NCBI GenBank assembly: GCA_016704345.1
Contig: JADJAH010000010.1
Coordinates: 1 to 17,845 of the forward strand
Origin: Ignavibacteria bacterium
Lineage (GTDB): Bacteria; Bacteroidota; Ignavibacteria; Tepidaquicellales; Tepidaquicellaceae
Reading direction: 5' to 3'
Length of the DNA stretch: 17,845 nucleotides
In this document: in pieces, positions 1-8,300 of the stretch
Numbering within the stretch: position 1 is the stretch's first letter
Layout: each line of letters opens with the position of its first letter
The notes under the pieces: model-generated
Told to the model about the DNA's origin: nothing
Database searches by the model: none
What the model saw: the letters and a program-made list of their open reading frames with translations, nothing else
Translations under genes and position numbers: made by a program

Positions 1-1137
1 AGATCTGAGTGTGGTGGGAGAATATGATTTTATAAATGAAGATGACAGGACACACTATGAAAAGAAAGTCAGGTTTACGAAGATGAAAGAGAGAAGACAA
101 GGGCAACACGGTACGGCAGTGATCTCAACTATGAGCGGACTATAAAGAAGGTAAACTTGTGAGCCCGGCTTACGACTCAGACTTATTGCTTCCAAAAACA
201 GAGTATGTTCCACTGAAACTCCAATGGAAGAGGACTTTTGGCTTGAAGCTGCAGAGTGGGCCGAGGCTAAGGAGCTGATGTGATCACAAGCTCGCTGATC
301 TATAAGACAATATGACTCTCCATATTCAAGAGAACTAACACAGCTACGAAAGTGATTACGACGGCAAGACAGCAATAACAACATTTGCGGCATCAAGATG
401 TGCGCGCCTTGGAGTTATCGTTGCCAGGCAATGGGAAATTATTTTCAGACGCAAATTCCTTCTCTTGGTTCGGCGGCGGATGCCAGTTCGATAATTTCTG
501 TCGGCGCTACTGTTACACCAAACGGCAAGCCGGCAAACTTTACATCTAACGGTCCACAAAAGACGGCGGAGACAAGCCCCGATGTTTCTGCTCCGGGAGT
601 TATAAGTGTATGCTGCCGTAGTTAAAAAGTAGCGGGTAACGTGATTCAACTTATGAATACACATCAGGTACATCATTCTCACACACACCCCATAACAGCG
701 GGAATATGTGCGCTTACTATCAGCGCATCCCGAGCTGACGCCTCTTCAGGTAAGGGGAAGCTTTGAGGAATACAGCCAGCATGTCAGGCAATCCGGATAA
801 TGTTCTTGGATAGAAATTGTCAATGCATATGATGCACTTCTGTATGCACGGACGGCGGGGCAATACTGCAATGTTCCAGTTCGGAAAATGGAAGTTTGAA
901 GGTCGGCTCCAAAGTTGATTCGGACAAATCATTAGATAAGTCTAACAGATTACCTTCAATTATAGTATTGATGATGGCAGAACTATCAATACTATTGATA
1001 TGTCCGGCAGGTAATTTGGATTTAAATAGCAGTGGAGAGTATTCATGCATCATTAACGGACTGAAAATAATCTTGGTATAGATATTATTTCCAATGCTGT
1101 TGATGTTGACGGAAGAAATTTTCTTCTCCTTAATTGA
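1..1137 (+). CDS. Subtilisin-family (S8) serine peptidase, 3' part, split by frameshifts
   Basis: The start lies before the window. Joining frames recovers a subtilase catalytic domain in the right order: VVGEYDFINEDD (from base 2), the catalytic-His motif QHGTAVIST (His codon 107-109), a TP-x-EEDFWLEAAEWA stretch (about 215), ADVITSS (about 275), the oxyanion-hole region AMGNYFQTQIPSLGSAAD (Asn codon 437-439), VGATVTPNGKPANFTSNG, SPDVSAPG (about 580), the catalytic-Ser motif TSGTSFS (Ser codon 673-675), then TAGICAL, PELTPLQVR and IVNAYDALLY (ending about 835). The Asp motif would be upstream. A short C-terminal domain follows, with YSIDDGRT (about 962) and NAVDVDGRNF (about 1100). Its likely stop at 1135-1137 sits 12 bases from the convergent gmhA stop. 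A signal peptide cannot be seen. Known for the family: secreted or periplasmic endopeptidase. At least six frame changes are needed; since neighbouring essential genes have the same problem, I read these as sequence errors rather than decay. Confidence 0.8.
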
Positions 1138-1149
1138 GTGAAGTAAGTG

Positions 1150-1737
1150 TTAGTCAATACAAACTAGACTCGCTCAACGATCTCACAGAGTATGTGACCG
1201 ACTAGTAATGTGACTCTCTTGAATACGCTGCGTATTTTCAGACGGCACGATGATGGGGACATCACACATCTCTCAAGCTTGCCGCCCTTACTCCGAGAAA
1301 GCCGCTGACATTGATTGACTTCTCTTGCAGCTTTTACCGCCTATGAAGATGTTTGGCGGGTTACCGCTTATCGAGATACAAATAAAACATCTCCTTCATT
1401 TAAGAGACCTTCAATGCTTCTCGATCCATTTTCAATCCGATATCATTTCCGCCTATATAATGTTTGAAGTATCAGTAGTTAGTATAATTGCGGCTCTTAC
1501 AGGTCTACTGGGGTCATGAGAAAATGCGATCATAAATTCAGTTGCAATGTACTTGCGAGTCTGCGGCACTTCCACCGTTACCTGCCAGCATGATCTTCTT
1601 GCCTGACCTGACTGCTTCTACAAGGATGTCTGCAGCCTGCTAAGATCGGCTCATAGCATTTCTCCAAGGACAAAGCGGTTTTCACCTTTAGACTTTCCAG
1701 TTGAGAAATTGAAAAATAAATCTTTTCTGTCAAACAT
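1150..1737 (-). CDS. gmhA: Phosphoheptose isomerase (sedoheptulose 7-phosphate isomerase), frameshifted
   Basis: GmhA converts D-sedoheptulose 7-phosphate to D-glycero-D-manno-heptose 7-phosphate, the first step towards the heptose of the LPS inner core; it acts in the cytoplasm. Reading the minus strand and joining frames gives a SIS-domain protein: LTEKIYFSISQLESLKVKT (about 1730-1675), ADILVEAVRSGKKIML then AGNGGSAADSQ (about 1610-1560, the family's sugar-phosphate loop), RAAIILTTDTSN (about 1490), SIEGLLNEGDVLF (about 1425), GGKLE and a VP-x-x-VPSENTQRIQESH-like stretch (about 1270-1215), then HILCEIVER before the stop at 1150-1152. The span of about 195 codons fits the family. The ATG at 1735-1737 overlaps the end of kdtA, so the two are probably translated together. 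Several single-base shifts break the frame. The family assignment rests on many collinear motifs; the exact residues at the shifts are unsure. Confidence 0.82.
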
Positions 1738-3002
1738 AGTTTTGCATGTTTATTTACAATGCTTTCAGCAATGCCTATGGAATTGCTGAATACTTCTTCA
1801 CATTTGTTTCAGATCTCATCCACGTCTTAGTAAATAACTGCAGTTCGCGAGAAATCTTCTGTAAATTGCTTTGTGTTTCCGTGACACTGTTCCACACCCA
1901 TTTTCTATAAGAATTTCATCTTTAACGGAATTCTTGACTTCATTCACGCAAAAAGATAGGCATATTGAAATAGCTGGTTCAAGAATATTATGAAGTCCCG
2001 TTTTCAGTCCTCCGCCAACATAGCTAAGATACGCAATAGAATATAGCCGGGACAGAATTCCCATCTTATCAATGATGATCAGATTCTCATCAGTGTAATT
2101 TTCTATTTCAGAAAGACGAATGGATCTAATGTTCAAATGATCTTCCAGAGATTTTCTATCGCCGTGATCTTGGTTGGCTTTGGTTCGTGAGGAACAAGCA
2201 AGTCAGGAGATCTGCGTTGTATTTGAGTGCTTTATCAATCGCCGGAAGAATTACATCTTCATCCTCTTTCAGGAACTTCCCATTGAATACCTTTTTCCTT
2301 TTCATATCAATGCCCGGGAAAATGCCATCGATATTTTTCACGGAGGCAGTCTAGTAAACTCTCTCGAATTTTGAATCCCCTGCTCTGACGACTCTTGGAC
2401 CCATGGCCGTCAAGAATTCTTTCGTAATTTTCGGCATCAAGTCGTCTATAACAAAAACATCATCAAGCATTCTGTACATTGTCTTCTTGAACGAGGATAC
2501 TCTCGGAAGCGTCCATGTTTTGTCTTTTTCATAAAACCGTGCATTGGCAACAACCAGCCGGATTTTCCTTTTACTTGGTGATATAATAAATTATACCAAA
2601 GGTCATATCTCATAAAGATCAACATCTCCGGATTTATTGCATCGAGAAATTTTTGCTTCTTCCGAATGAATCAAGCGGAAGATAAGTTTTACCGACATTC
2701 TTGGTTGAGAGTTTGCAATTATTATAGCCGGAAGGGGAAAGAATGAATGGAGAACATTGTAATTTTTTTGAAGCTGATCCATCAAAGGAATTGACTGCTG
2801 ATATTCTCAAGCGAGGAAGAGTGAATGACAACCGTTTTCTTGTTATCAAAAGCAGAAGAGATCTGCTCAATTCGTTGAACAGATCTCTTCTTTCTTAAAG
2901 TCCTTCTCTGACTTTTGAATTGAACAGAGAGTATAATTTGAAAAACAACCACATTGCCGGTACTCCGAGCAGATTATAGACAACAAGCCAGAGATCCCAC
3001 AT
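1738..3002 (-). CDS. kdtA: 3-deoxy-D-manno-octulosonic acid (Kdo) transferase, frameshifted
   Basis: KdtA/WaaA adds Kdo from CMP-Kdo to lipid A precursor on the inner face of the inner membrane. Start ATG at 3000-3002 gives MWDLWLVVYNLLG and a hydrophobic N-terminal anchor, as usual in the family. Joining frames then gives VVIHSSSL (about 2820, the family HxxSxGE region), a SPSGYNNCK stretch (about 2725), YLPLDS (about 2685), FLDAINPEMLIFMRYDLWYN (about 2650-2590), VVANARFYEKDKTWTLP (about 2560), MGPRVVRAGDSKFERVY (about 2400-2350), VILPAIDKALKYNADLLT (about 2250), IIIDKMGILSRLYSIAYLSY then VGGGLKTGLHNILEPA (2075-1970, the conserved VGG...HN-LEPA donor-site block), and GIAESIVNKHAKL just before gmhA. 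Length near 420 codons is normal. It follows frr by 9 bases and so probably belongs to the ribosomal-protein transcript. The C-terminal limit is approximate because the frame is broken there. Confidence 0.85.
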
Positions 3003-3011
3003 TGAGACTCC

Positions 3012-3562
3012 TTACACTTCCATTATCTCTTTCTCCTTCATAGCAAGGAGATCGTCAATATTTTTACGTGTTTGTCTGTAAGTTTCTGAACCTCAAACTT
3101 CACCGTGTTTTCTGTCATCTTCTGAAATGTGTTCATCTTTTTCAGTCTTCTTCAGATGTTCAATAGAATCCCTGCGGAGATTTCTCACGGCAATCTTTCC
3201 TTCCTCTGCAAATTTCTTTACGAGCTTAACAGTTTCTTTTCTTCTTTCCTCATTAAGCGGAGGAATCGGAATTCTGATTATGTTTCCGTCATTCGAAAGT
3301 TAAGTCCGAGATTCGCTCCTGAATTGCCCGTTCTATTAAAGACATTGCAGATTTGTCCCAGGCTGTACGGTAATTGTGTGATAGTCTGGTGTTGAAATAT
3401 TTCCGAGTTAAATGAGGGAGTAGGTGTTCGAAATAGTCAACCTTTATTCCGTCAGAAGGTTAGTTGTTGCCTTGCCCGTTCTGATCTTGATGAACTCGGC
3501 CCTGACTTGCTCAACTGCCTTGTCCATTTTTCGGACGTCGATTTGAGAATATCTTTAACCAT
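3012..3562 (-). CDS. frr: Ribosome recycling factor, frameshifted
   Basis: Splits post-termination ribosomes together with EF-G. Start ATG at 3560-3562 gives MVKDILKST. Joining frames yields the family order: a GTPTPSFN stretch (about 3400, the conserved GTPTPLNQ block), GANLGL (about 3315), an IRIP-x-PPLNEERRKE-like stretch (about 3270), KKFAEEGKIAVR-like residues (about 3210), RRDSIEHLKKLKK-like residues (about 3160), KFEVQKLTDKHVK (about 3080), and a C terminus ending MEV with TAA at 3012-3014. The span of about 183 codons matches the usual 185 once one or two missing bases are allowed. It sits 21 bases after pyrH and just before kdtA on the same strand. The pyrH-frr pairing is very widely conserved in bacteria and supports the call even though no single frame reads through. 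Confidence 0.86.
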
Positions 3563-3583
3563 GATGATTGATTGATTTTTCTT

Positions 3584-4294
3584 TTAGCTGATTAGTGTTC
3601 CTATATCTTCGCCGTTAACTAACTTAAGCAGATTGTCCTTTTCATTCATATTATAAACTTTTGATGGGAAGATTGTTTTCCTGACAAAGCGTTATGGCTG
3701 CTAAGATCCATTACTCTAAGATCCTGTTCAAGCACGTCCTGATAAGACAGCTTCTTTAACATCACTGCATCTTTGTTCTTTCAGGATCAGAATCATAAAC
3801 GCCGTCAACACGGGTTCCTTTAATAATAACATCTGCCTTTATCTCAATTGCTCTAAGCGCAGCGGCTGTATCCGTCGTAAATACGGGCTTCCGGTGCCTG
3901 CCGAAAAATTACCACTCTCTTCTTTTCCAAGATGTCTGACTACTCTGCGAAGAATAAACGGCTCGGAGATTTCCTCCATCATAATTGCGGACTGGACTCT
4001 TGTATTAATTCCGCGCTTCTCCAGTGAATTTTGAATTGCAAGAGAATTGATTACAGTTGCAAGCATTCCCATCTGATCTCCGGTTACTCTGTCAATTCCC
4101 TGTTTGCTTGCGGAAAGTCCACGGTAAATGTTCCCGCCTCCTATGACGAGACCGACTTCCACTCCCAGGTCTGTAACTTTTTGCACCTCGCCTGAGATCT
4201 GCTCAAGTACATCAGAGTCAATACCGAAGCTCTGATTACCCATCAGCGATTCCCCGCTGAGCTTTAACAGAATTCTACTATACCGCGATGCCAA
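3584..4294 (-). CDS. pyrH: UMP kinase, frameshifted after residue 122
   Basis: Cytoplasmic hexameric UMP kinase that makes UDP from UMP. The first 122 residues read cleanly from ATG 4292-4294: RILLKLSGESLMG (N-terminal amino-acid-kinase motif), VGLVIGGGNIYRG (glycine-rich loop), DRVTGDQMGMLATVINSLAI and the RVQSAIMMEEISEPF block. A shift near 3920 moves the frame; in the next frames FSAGTGSPY, TAAALRAIEIKADVI, GTRVDGVYDSDPE and a C terminus LLKLVNGEDIGTLIS with TAA at 3584-3586 follow. Total span of 236 codons equals the family's usual length, so insertions and deletions nearly cancel. It lies between tsf (16 bases upstream) and frr (21 bases downstream). Because the gene is essential in nearly all bacteria, the break is best read as a sequence error. 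Confidence 0.95.
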
Positions 4295-4310
4295 AGTTAT
4301 ATAATGTGAT

Positions 4311-5170
4311 TTATTTCTTTTCGCCGCCGAGCTGATATCTGATCATCTTCACGACATCGATACCTGCATCGTTTGACTTATTGAAATCTTCAATCAGATT
4401 CTTCACGCTCTTTGATGACTCATTAATATATTCCTGTTCAAGCAAACAATTGTCCTGAAAAAATCTTTCGACTTTGTTGTTTACAATTGTCTGTGCAATG
4501 TTATCCGGCTTGTTCTCATTCTTTGCAAGCGTCATATAGATATCCTTCTCTTTGTCAATCACTGACTGGTCTATGTCATCTCTTCTTATTTCCAAAGATT
4601 CATTGCAACAACCTGCATTGCTATATTCTTTCCAAGTTTCTCTGCATCATCTGAATACGTGCCTTTGAATCCTATAAGAGATCCGAGTTTGCTGCCAAAG
4701 TGAACATATCCGGCAACAAATCCGTCCGGCACATTTAAAAATCTGCACGTCGCAGCTCAATCTTCTCGCCTACTTTTCCCATAAACTCATCGATCTTTTC
4801 TTTTGTTGAAAGACCATCAGCAGCTTTAGCTGCATGAAATATCAACGTTATCACCTTTCAAATCAAATGCTGCATTTGCGATTGCATCTGCGAGATTCTG
4901 AAATTCTTCACCTTTCGATACAAAGTCTGTCTCGCAATTTACTTCTATTATAGCGCCAGATTTCTTGTCATCGGAAATCTTTAGCTTTACGGCTCCTTCG
5001 TTAGTGGCTTTGTCTGCTCTCTTGACAGCCATTGCGGCGCCTTTCTTTCTCAGATATTCTACAGCTTTCTCAAGATCTCCTTCAACTTCCTGAAGTGCTT
5101 TTTTGCAGTCATTGATTCCTGCACCGGTCTTGTTCCTGAGTTCTTTTATTAAGTCAAGTGTAATTTCCAT
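4311..5170 (-). CDS. tsf: Translation elongation factor Ts, frameshifted
   Basis: Nucleotide exchange factor for EF-Tu. Start ATG at 5168-5170. Residues 1-110 read in one frame: a UBA-like domain with IKELRNKTGAGINDCKKAL, then EYLRKKGAAMAVKRADK, EGAVKLKI and the EF-Tu-contacting motif EVNCETDFVSKGEEF. A shift near 4830 is followed by STKEKIDEFMGKVGEKIELR, then after another shift PDGFVAGYVHFGSKLGSLI (the second dimerisation-type domain) and AEKLGKNIAMQVVA. The last 94 residues (to TAA at 4311-4313) read in one frame and include DNIAQTIVNNKVERFFQDN and DVVKMIRYQLGGEKK. The 286-codon span is within the family range. It is 13 bases downstream of rpsB and 16 upstream of pyrH. Confidence 0.96.
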
Positions 5171-5183
5171 TTGTCCTGTGTAA

Positions 5184-5931
5184 TTATAAAAGTTTAAAAT
5201 TACTTCTCAAGCTTTCTTTCATTTCTTCGGATTCATCCTCAGCTTTTATCTTTGCTTCATTAACACCCTGAAGCACTGCATCGGCAATAGCCCTTGTGAT
5301 GATCTCTATTGATTTTACAGCGTCATCGTTTGCGGGGATCGGATAGTCAACAAGATCAGGATCGCAATTAGTATCAACAATCGCGTAAACCGGAATGCTC
5401 AACTTTCTTGCTTCACTTATTGCGATATGTTCTTTCCTGATATCAACGACGAAAATGGCCCCGGAAGTCTTGTCATGTTGACAATACCGTTAAGAACCTT
5501 CTCAAGTTTTTCCTTTTCTCTTGTTAGGATGAGTCTTTCTTTCTTCACAAGTTTATCGAATGTACCGTCGGTTTCCATTCTCTGAATGTTGGTCAGCTTC
5601 TTGATGCTCTTTCTTACGGTATTGAAGTTTGTAAGCATCCCGCCAAGCCATCTTTCAGAAACATAGAAAGCGTTTGATCTTTCGGCTTCATCTTTGATAA
5701 TCTGCTTGGCCTGTTTCTTTGTGCCGACAAAGAGAATTTTCTTCCTTCTGCAGAAATCTTTGATAATGCATTTGCGGCTTCTTCAAGCAAAAGCGTCTTC
5801 TTCAGATCAATGATATGAATGCCGTTTCTTTCCATGAAGATATATTTCCTCATTTCCGGGTCCCATCTTCTTGTAAGATGTCCGAAATGCGAACCTGCCA
5901 GAAGCAGGTCTTCTACTTATACTGTACCCAT
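5184..5931 (-). CDS. rpsB: 30S ribosomal protein S2, frameshifted
   Basis: Small-subunit protein S2. The N terminus starts at ATG 5929-5931 (MGTV, then VEDLLLAGSHFGHLTRRW); an in-frame TAA a few codons in is almost certainly a base error because the conserved GSHFGH motif follows directly. Next come MRKYIFMERNGIHIIDLKKT (5853 on), ALSKISAEGRK, a KKQAK-like stretch, SERWLGGMLTNFNTVRKSI (about 5665-5600), RMETDGTFDKL and KKERLILTREKEKLEKVLNG. After a shift near 5470 it continues with LSIPVYAIVDTNCDPDLVDY, PIPANDDAVKSIEIITRAIA and an acidic/basic tail. In the visible frame the stop is 5184-5186; one base out, a stop at 5200-5202 would give a tail ending LEK, which is equally likely. A 233-base gap separates it from rpsI upstream. 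Confidence 0.95.
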
Positions 5932-6164
5932 GTGATTGATTTTCTCCTGTTCTTTGTAAAGCCAGACAAGCTTCTGAAGATACAGCAATGTGAAGTGATT
6001 TGCTGATTACTCAACCTTTACAGATTGATCATCATCGAAGAAGAGTATGACTTTTGTTATTCTTCTATCCTTATCATCTCCAGCCAAACATTCCGCAAAT
6101 TGCGGAACACGTGTAAAGCCGGATCAAAGGATATGATTGATTAAAAAAAATTTTTATCTCTCTA
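5932..6164. other. Intergenic gap rpsI-rpsB
   Basis: No coding frame resembling a known protein is visible here, on either strand. On the transcribed (minus) strand it forms the leader of rpsB. It contains one perfect short hairpin (6091-6107, listed separately) and an A/T run at 6141-6156. It could hold an internal promoter or an S2-responsive leader, but I see no box that decides this. Confidence 0.6.
6091..6107 (-). other. Perfect hairpin in the rpsB leader
   Basis: TTCCGCA, three-base loop, TGCGGAA: a seven-base-pair perfect stem. In RNA of the minus strand it can be lengthened by two G-U pairs (flanks GTG and TGT). No U-tract follows it in the direction of transcription, so it is not a standard terminator. 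It may be an rRNA-mimicking leader element or an attenuator stem, or simply chance. Confidence 0.4.
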
Positions 6165-6559
6165 TTATCTCTTAGAGAACTGGAATTTCTTCCTCGCCTT
6201 TGGCTGACCGCATTTCTTTCTTTCAACGGCTCTCGGATCTCTTGTCATCAGACCTTCTTTTCTCAGAGGACTCCTGCTAGATCTTCATTGTAATGAACAA
6301 GCGCTCTTGCAATTCCGAGCTTGATCGCTCCTGCCTGACCTGTAAACCCGCCGCCTGATACATTAATATCGGCGTCATAGTTTCCAAGTGTGTTGGTAAC
6401 CTTCAGCGGTTGAAGAACCTCCTGATAGAGGTTTTCCGTCTTAAAATAAACGTTGGCCTCCTTACCGTTGATAAGGATCTTTCCCGGACCCTGCTTGAGA
6501 TGCACCCTTGCAGTTGCGGTTTTCCTACGGCCTACTTTCAAAGTTGAGTTAGTGCTCAT
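6165..6559 (-). CDS. rpsI: 30S ribosomal protein S9, frameshifted near the C terminus
   Basis: S9 contacts P-site tRNA through its basic C-terminal tail. Start ATG at 6557-6559 gives TLKVGRRKTATARVHLKQGP (first nine tenths of the family's N-terminal signature), then KILINGKEANVYF, QPLKVTNTLGNYDADINVSG, GGFTGQAGAIKLGIARALV and HYNEDLAGVL. A one-base shift near 6268 is needed to continue into LRKEGLMTRDPRAVERKKCG, QPKARKKFQFSKR and TAA at 6165-6167. The terminal SKR is the conserved S9 ending and shows that this is the true C terminus. With the shift corrected, length is about 131 residues, normal for S9. It follows rplM after 23 bases, the usual L13-S9 pair. Confidence 0.96.
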
Positions 6560-6582
6560 GCTTAAATATCTCTGTGGTTAAT

Positions 6583-7044
6583 TTACTTGCTATTTTCAAG
6601 CGCTACGGGGACCTGAGCTGAATGCGGATGCTCCGGGCCACTGTAAACTTTCAGCTTTTTTATAAGCGTGCTTCCGAGTCTTGTCTTCGGCAACATTCTT
6701 TTTACGGCAAGTGTGATGACTCTGTCGGGATGCTTTGCAATCATCTCCGTAAATGTCCTCTTTTTCTGTCCTCCCGGATAACCTGAGTATGTTAAATACT
6801 CTTTCTGAGATTCTCTTTTGCCTGTCATTCTTACTTTCTCTGCATTCACCACTACGACCCAGTCACCCGTGTCTGCATTTGGTGTGTACATCGGATTGTA
6901 TTTTCCTCTTATTCTCTTGGCAACTTCGCTGGCAAGTCTTCCGAGGATCTGTCCTTCGGCGTCAACTACATGCCACTTTTCGGTGTTTTCACCCCTCGTG
7001 GCAAATTTTGTGACCCTGTTTGTTTTCTTTATCCCTGCTTTCAT
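6583..7044 (-). CDS. rplM: 50S ribosomal protein L13
   Basis: Large-subunit assembly protein; the only intact gene of the minus-strand operon. I take the ATG at 7042-7044 (MKAGIKKTNRVTKF), giving 153 residues; an ATG at 7069-7071 in the same frame would add nine residues (MLVHKKSVS) and cannot be excluded. Family landmarks are WHVVDAEGQILGRLAS, VAKRIRGKYNPMYTPN, DTGDWVVVVNAEKVRMTGK, YLTYSGYPGGQK, MLPKTRLGSTLIKKLKVYSG and PEHPHSAQ. It is the promoter-proximal gene of the run rplM to gmhA; its promoter must lie in 7072-7413, but I could not point to a convincing minus-strand TAnnTTTG box. Confidence 0.96.
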   Translation of the reverse strand: MKAGIKKTNRVTKFATRGENTEKWHVVDAEGQILGRLASEVAKRIRGKYNPMYTPNADTGDWVVVVNAEKVRMTGKRESQKEYLTYSGYPGGQKKRTFTEMIAKHPDRVITLAVKRMLPKTRLGSTLIKKLKVYSGPEHPHSAQVPVALENSK

Positions 7045-7213
7045 AGAAACACTTTTTTTGTGAACAAGCAAAATAGCAGAAATGAGTTAGATATCATGCT
7101 AACTTTTGAATTGCGCCAGACTTTTTCGGAATTTGTGCTAAACCCCTCTGTGCTCACTCTTAAGGCACACTGCTTCAACGAGTGATTTGAGCAAATGATA
7201 CTCTATTAGAATC

Positions 7214-7247
7214 AGATTTAGAGAATTTATCGGGCAAGTCTAAATCT
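7214..7247. repeat. Inverted repeat in the divergent rplM / lipoprotein intergenic region
   Basis: AGATTTAGA (7214-7222) and TCTAAATCT (7239-7247) are perfect reverse complements separated by 16 bases. The two arms are about one and a half helical turns apart centre to centre, which would suit a dimeric regulator, or they could form a hairpin in the rplM leader. The intergenic region 7072-7413 holds no other gene that I can recognise. Confidence 0.5.
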
Positions 7248-7331
7248 ATCTAATGTCATATAAATATATCTGTTAGCCTTGCCGCAATTTTTTCATTTTG
7301 ACAAATCTTTTAAAACTCTTTGACTAACGAG

Positions 7332-7364
7332 TGACAGTTGTAGGTTCGGTTCTTTATAGTTTTG
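7332..7364 (+). promoter_or_regulatory. Promoter P1 of the 7414 lipoprotein
   Basis: TGACA at 7332-7336, TTG at 7338-7340, and TAGTTTTG at 7357-7364, a perfect match to the Bacteroidota -7 box TAnnTTTG. Sixteen bases separate TTG from the -7 box. The start of transcription would be near 7371, giving a leader of about 43 bases before the ATG. It is one of five boxes in this window with the same TGACA-N23-(T)TTTG geometry. Confidence 0.7.
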
Positions 7365-7413
7365 TATCAGAAAGGAAAGATAAGAATCAAACCCAAGAAT
7401 AGGAGTTAAAGAC

Positions 7414-7896
7414 ATGAAGACCTCAAGAATAATAAAAGCCAGCCGAAGCCTGAGAAGATCAGGGGCAGGATTTGCATCAATACTGTTCTGCTTTCTTTCA
7501 CTTAACGGCTGTGTCACGACAGAATCCTCGTTAATGTCCCCTGAGCCGGACGGTACATATAAAAAAGTAAACATCTCAAGGATAGTTCTCAGGAACGGTG
7601 ATAAGATAGATTGCTCGGATAAAATTGTCTTATTTGAAGAAAAACCGGAGGATTCATCCGGAATATTTGCAATAACCGAGAAATACAACATGGGTGCAGG
7701 AGGTGAAGGAGTATCAGGATTCACGGATAAGACACAATACATACCTCTGAGCGACGTGCTGCTTGTTTACAGAGATGTAGAAAAGGTGGACGGAGTAAAG
7801 ACCACATTCGCAGTTTTGGGAACGATAGCAGGCACGGCCGCCGGTGTGCTTATAATAGCTTTTACTCTTGGAGTCGGCGGCTTTGCAAATCCGTAA
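7414..7896 (+). CDS. Small lipoprotein with RNG-x-x-IDC motif and C-terminal membrane segment
   Basis: 160 residues, function unknown. A basic N terminus and hydrophobic stretch (about 18-30) lead to a lipobox L-N-G-C with Cys33, so the mature protein should start at a lipidated Cys. Residues 55-70 contain ISRIVLRNGDKIDCSDK, shared in form with the lipoprotein at 11498 (IKIVLRNGEVIDCRG at 58-72). After a PLSDVLLVYRDVEK stretch, residues about 131-153 (FAVLGTIAGTAAGVLIIAF) are long and hydrophobic enough for a membrane span, and only a few residues follow. The protein therefore matches the first third of the 11498 product without its large C-terminal domain. AGGAG at 7401-7405 is well placed for the ATG. 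P1 lies upstream and a terminator downstream, so it is probably a single-gene unit. Confidence 0.82.
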   Translation: MKTSRIIKASRSLRRSGAGFASILFCFLSLNGCVTTESSLMSPEPDGTYKKVNISRIVLRNGDKIDCSDKIVLFEEKPEDSSGIFAITEKYNMGAGGEGVSGFTDKTQYIPLSDVLLVYRDVEKVDGVKTTFAVLGTIAGTAAGVLIIAFTLGVGGFANP

Positions 7897-7973
7897 CGGT
7901 CAACTAATCTGAGAATTTGATTCAATCAGTTCATTGAAAATATTATGAAACTCCAAAGTTCAGACATCCAATC

Positions 7974-8023
7974 AGACTTCTGCAATATGAAAGTATCATG
8001 TTCAGAAGTCTTCTTCATTTCTT
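7974..8023 (+). terminator. Terminator-like nested hairpin, copy 1
   Basis: AGACTTCTG (7974-7982) pairs perfectly with CAGAAGTCT (8003-8011); a smaller ATGA/TCAT stem sits in the loop. TCTTCATTTCTT follows. It is 78 bases after the 7414 gene stop. The outer stem is preserved exactly in the second copy at 13450-13487 although nearby bases differ, which argues for function. Confidence 0.6.
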
Positions 8024-8112
8024 AGACAAATAGAGATTATAAAGAAGGATCAATAGCATATTGCAAAGTAAGCTTATGAATTCCGCCATTCACAAAATAT
8101 TTTACAAAACCA

Positions 8113-8145
8113 TGACAATTGAAGTTTCTTTTATTAGTAGCTTTG
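8113..8145 (+). promoter_or_regulatory. Promoter P2, in front of a decayed gene
   Basis: TGACAATTGA begins at 8113 and TAGCTTTG is at 8138-8145, with the same spacing as the other four boxes. Upstream ATTTTACAAAA is shared with P4 and P5. The only coding remains within reach are those at 8171-8300, so the promoter now drives a dead gene or a short RNA. Confidence 0.65.
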
Positions 8146-8170
8146 TTCAACATTCGACAGGAAAAGCCAT

Positions 8171-8300
8171 ATGAAAAGAAATTCATACAAATTCTGCTTC
8201 TGCTGTTGATTTCAATCGCAATTGTATGTTGAAGGAAACTGAAATGGGTTTTTCCGCGAGAATTATTGATACATCTGAAGGATTAAATCTGGTGCAATGA
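8171..8300 (+). pseudogene. Decayed 5' end of an outer-membrane protein gene (paralogue of 13654)
   Basis: From ATG 8171, a one-base shift gives KKFIQILLLLLISIAIVC, a signal peptide, and a second frame gives ETEMGFSARIIDTSEGLNL before TGA at 8298-8300. The intact gene at 13654 has ESAMNFSPSIINSSEGLNPK at the same place after its signal peptide. The similarity ends near 8290 and no barrel-coding sequence follows. Unlike the frameshifts in the housekeeping genes, the rest of the gene is missing, so this is real decay or deletion. Confidence 0.72.

Larger units (their letters stand above)
7973..8300 (+). repeat. Diverged duplicate segment, copy 1
   Basis: This stretch is collinear with 13449-13770: hairpin, GCAAAGT stretch, ATTTTACAAA-x3-ATGACAATTGA promoter, CATATGAAAA start and SEGLN-coding part. 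Identity is high at the hairpin and promoter and lower between them, as expected for an old duplication kept at functional sites. The downstream gene has decayed in this copy and is intact in the other. Confidence 0.75.

Noticed and set aside
1150..6559. Pseudogenisation of the ribosomal and translation operon
   Set aside because: These genes are essential, residues are conserved on both sides of each break, and lengths are normal; sequence error explains it better.
7293..7742. Minus-strand open frame of 149 codons over the small lipoprotein
   Set aside because: The plus-strand gene has a ribosome-binding site, a lipobox and a paralogue; the antisense frame has none of these.
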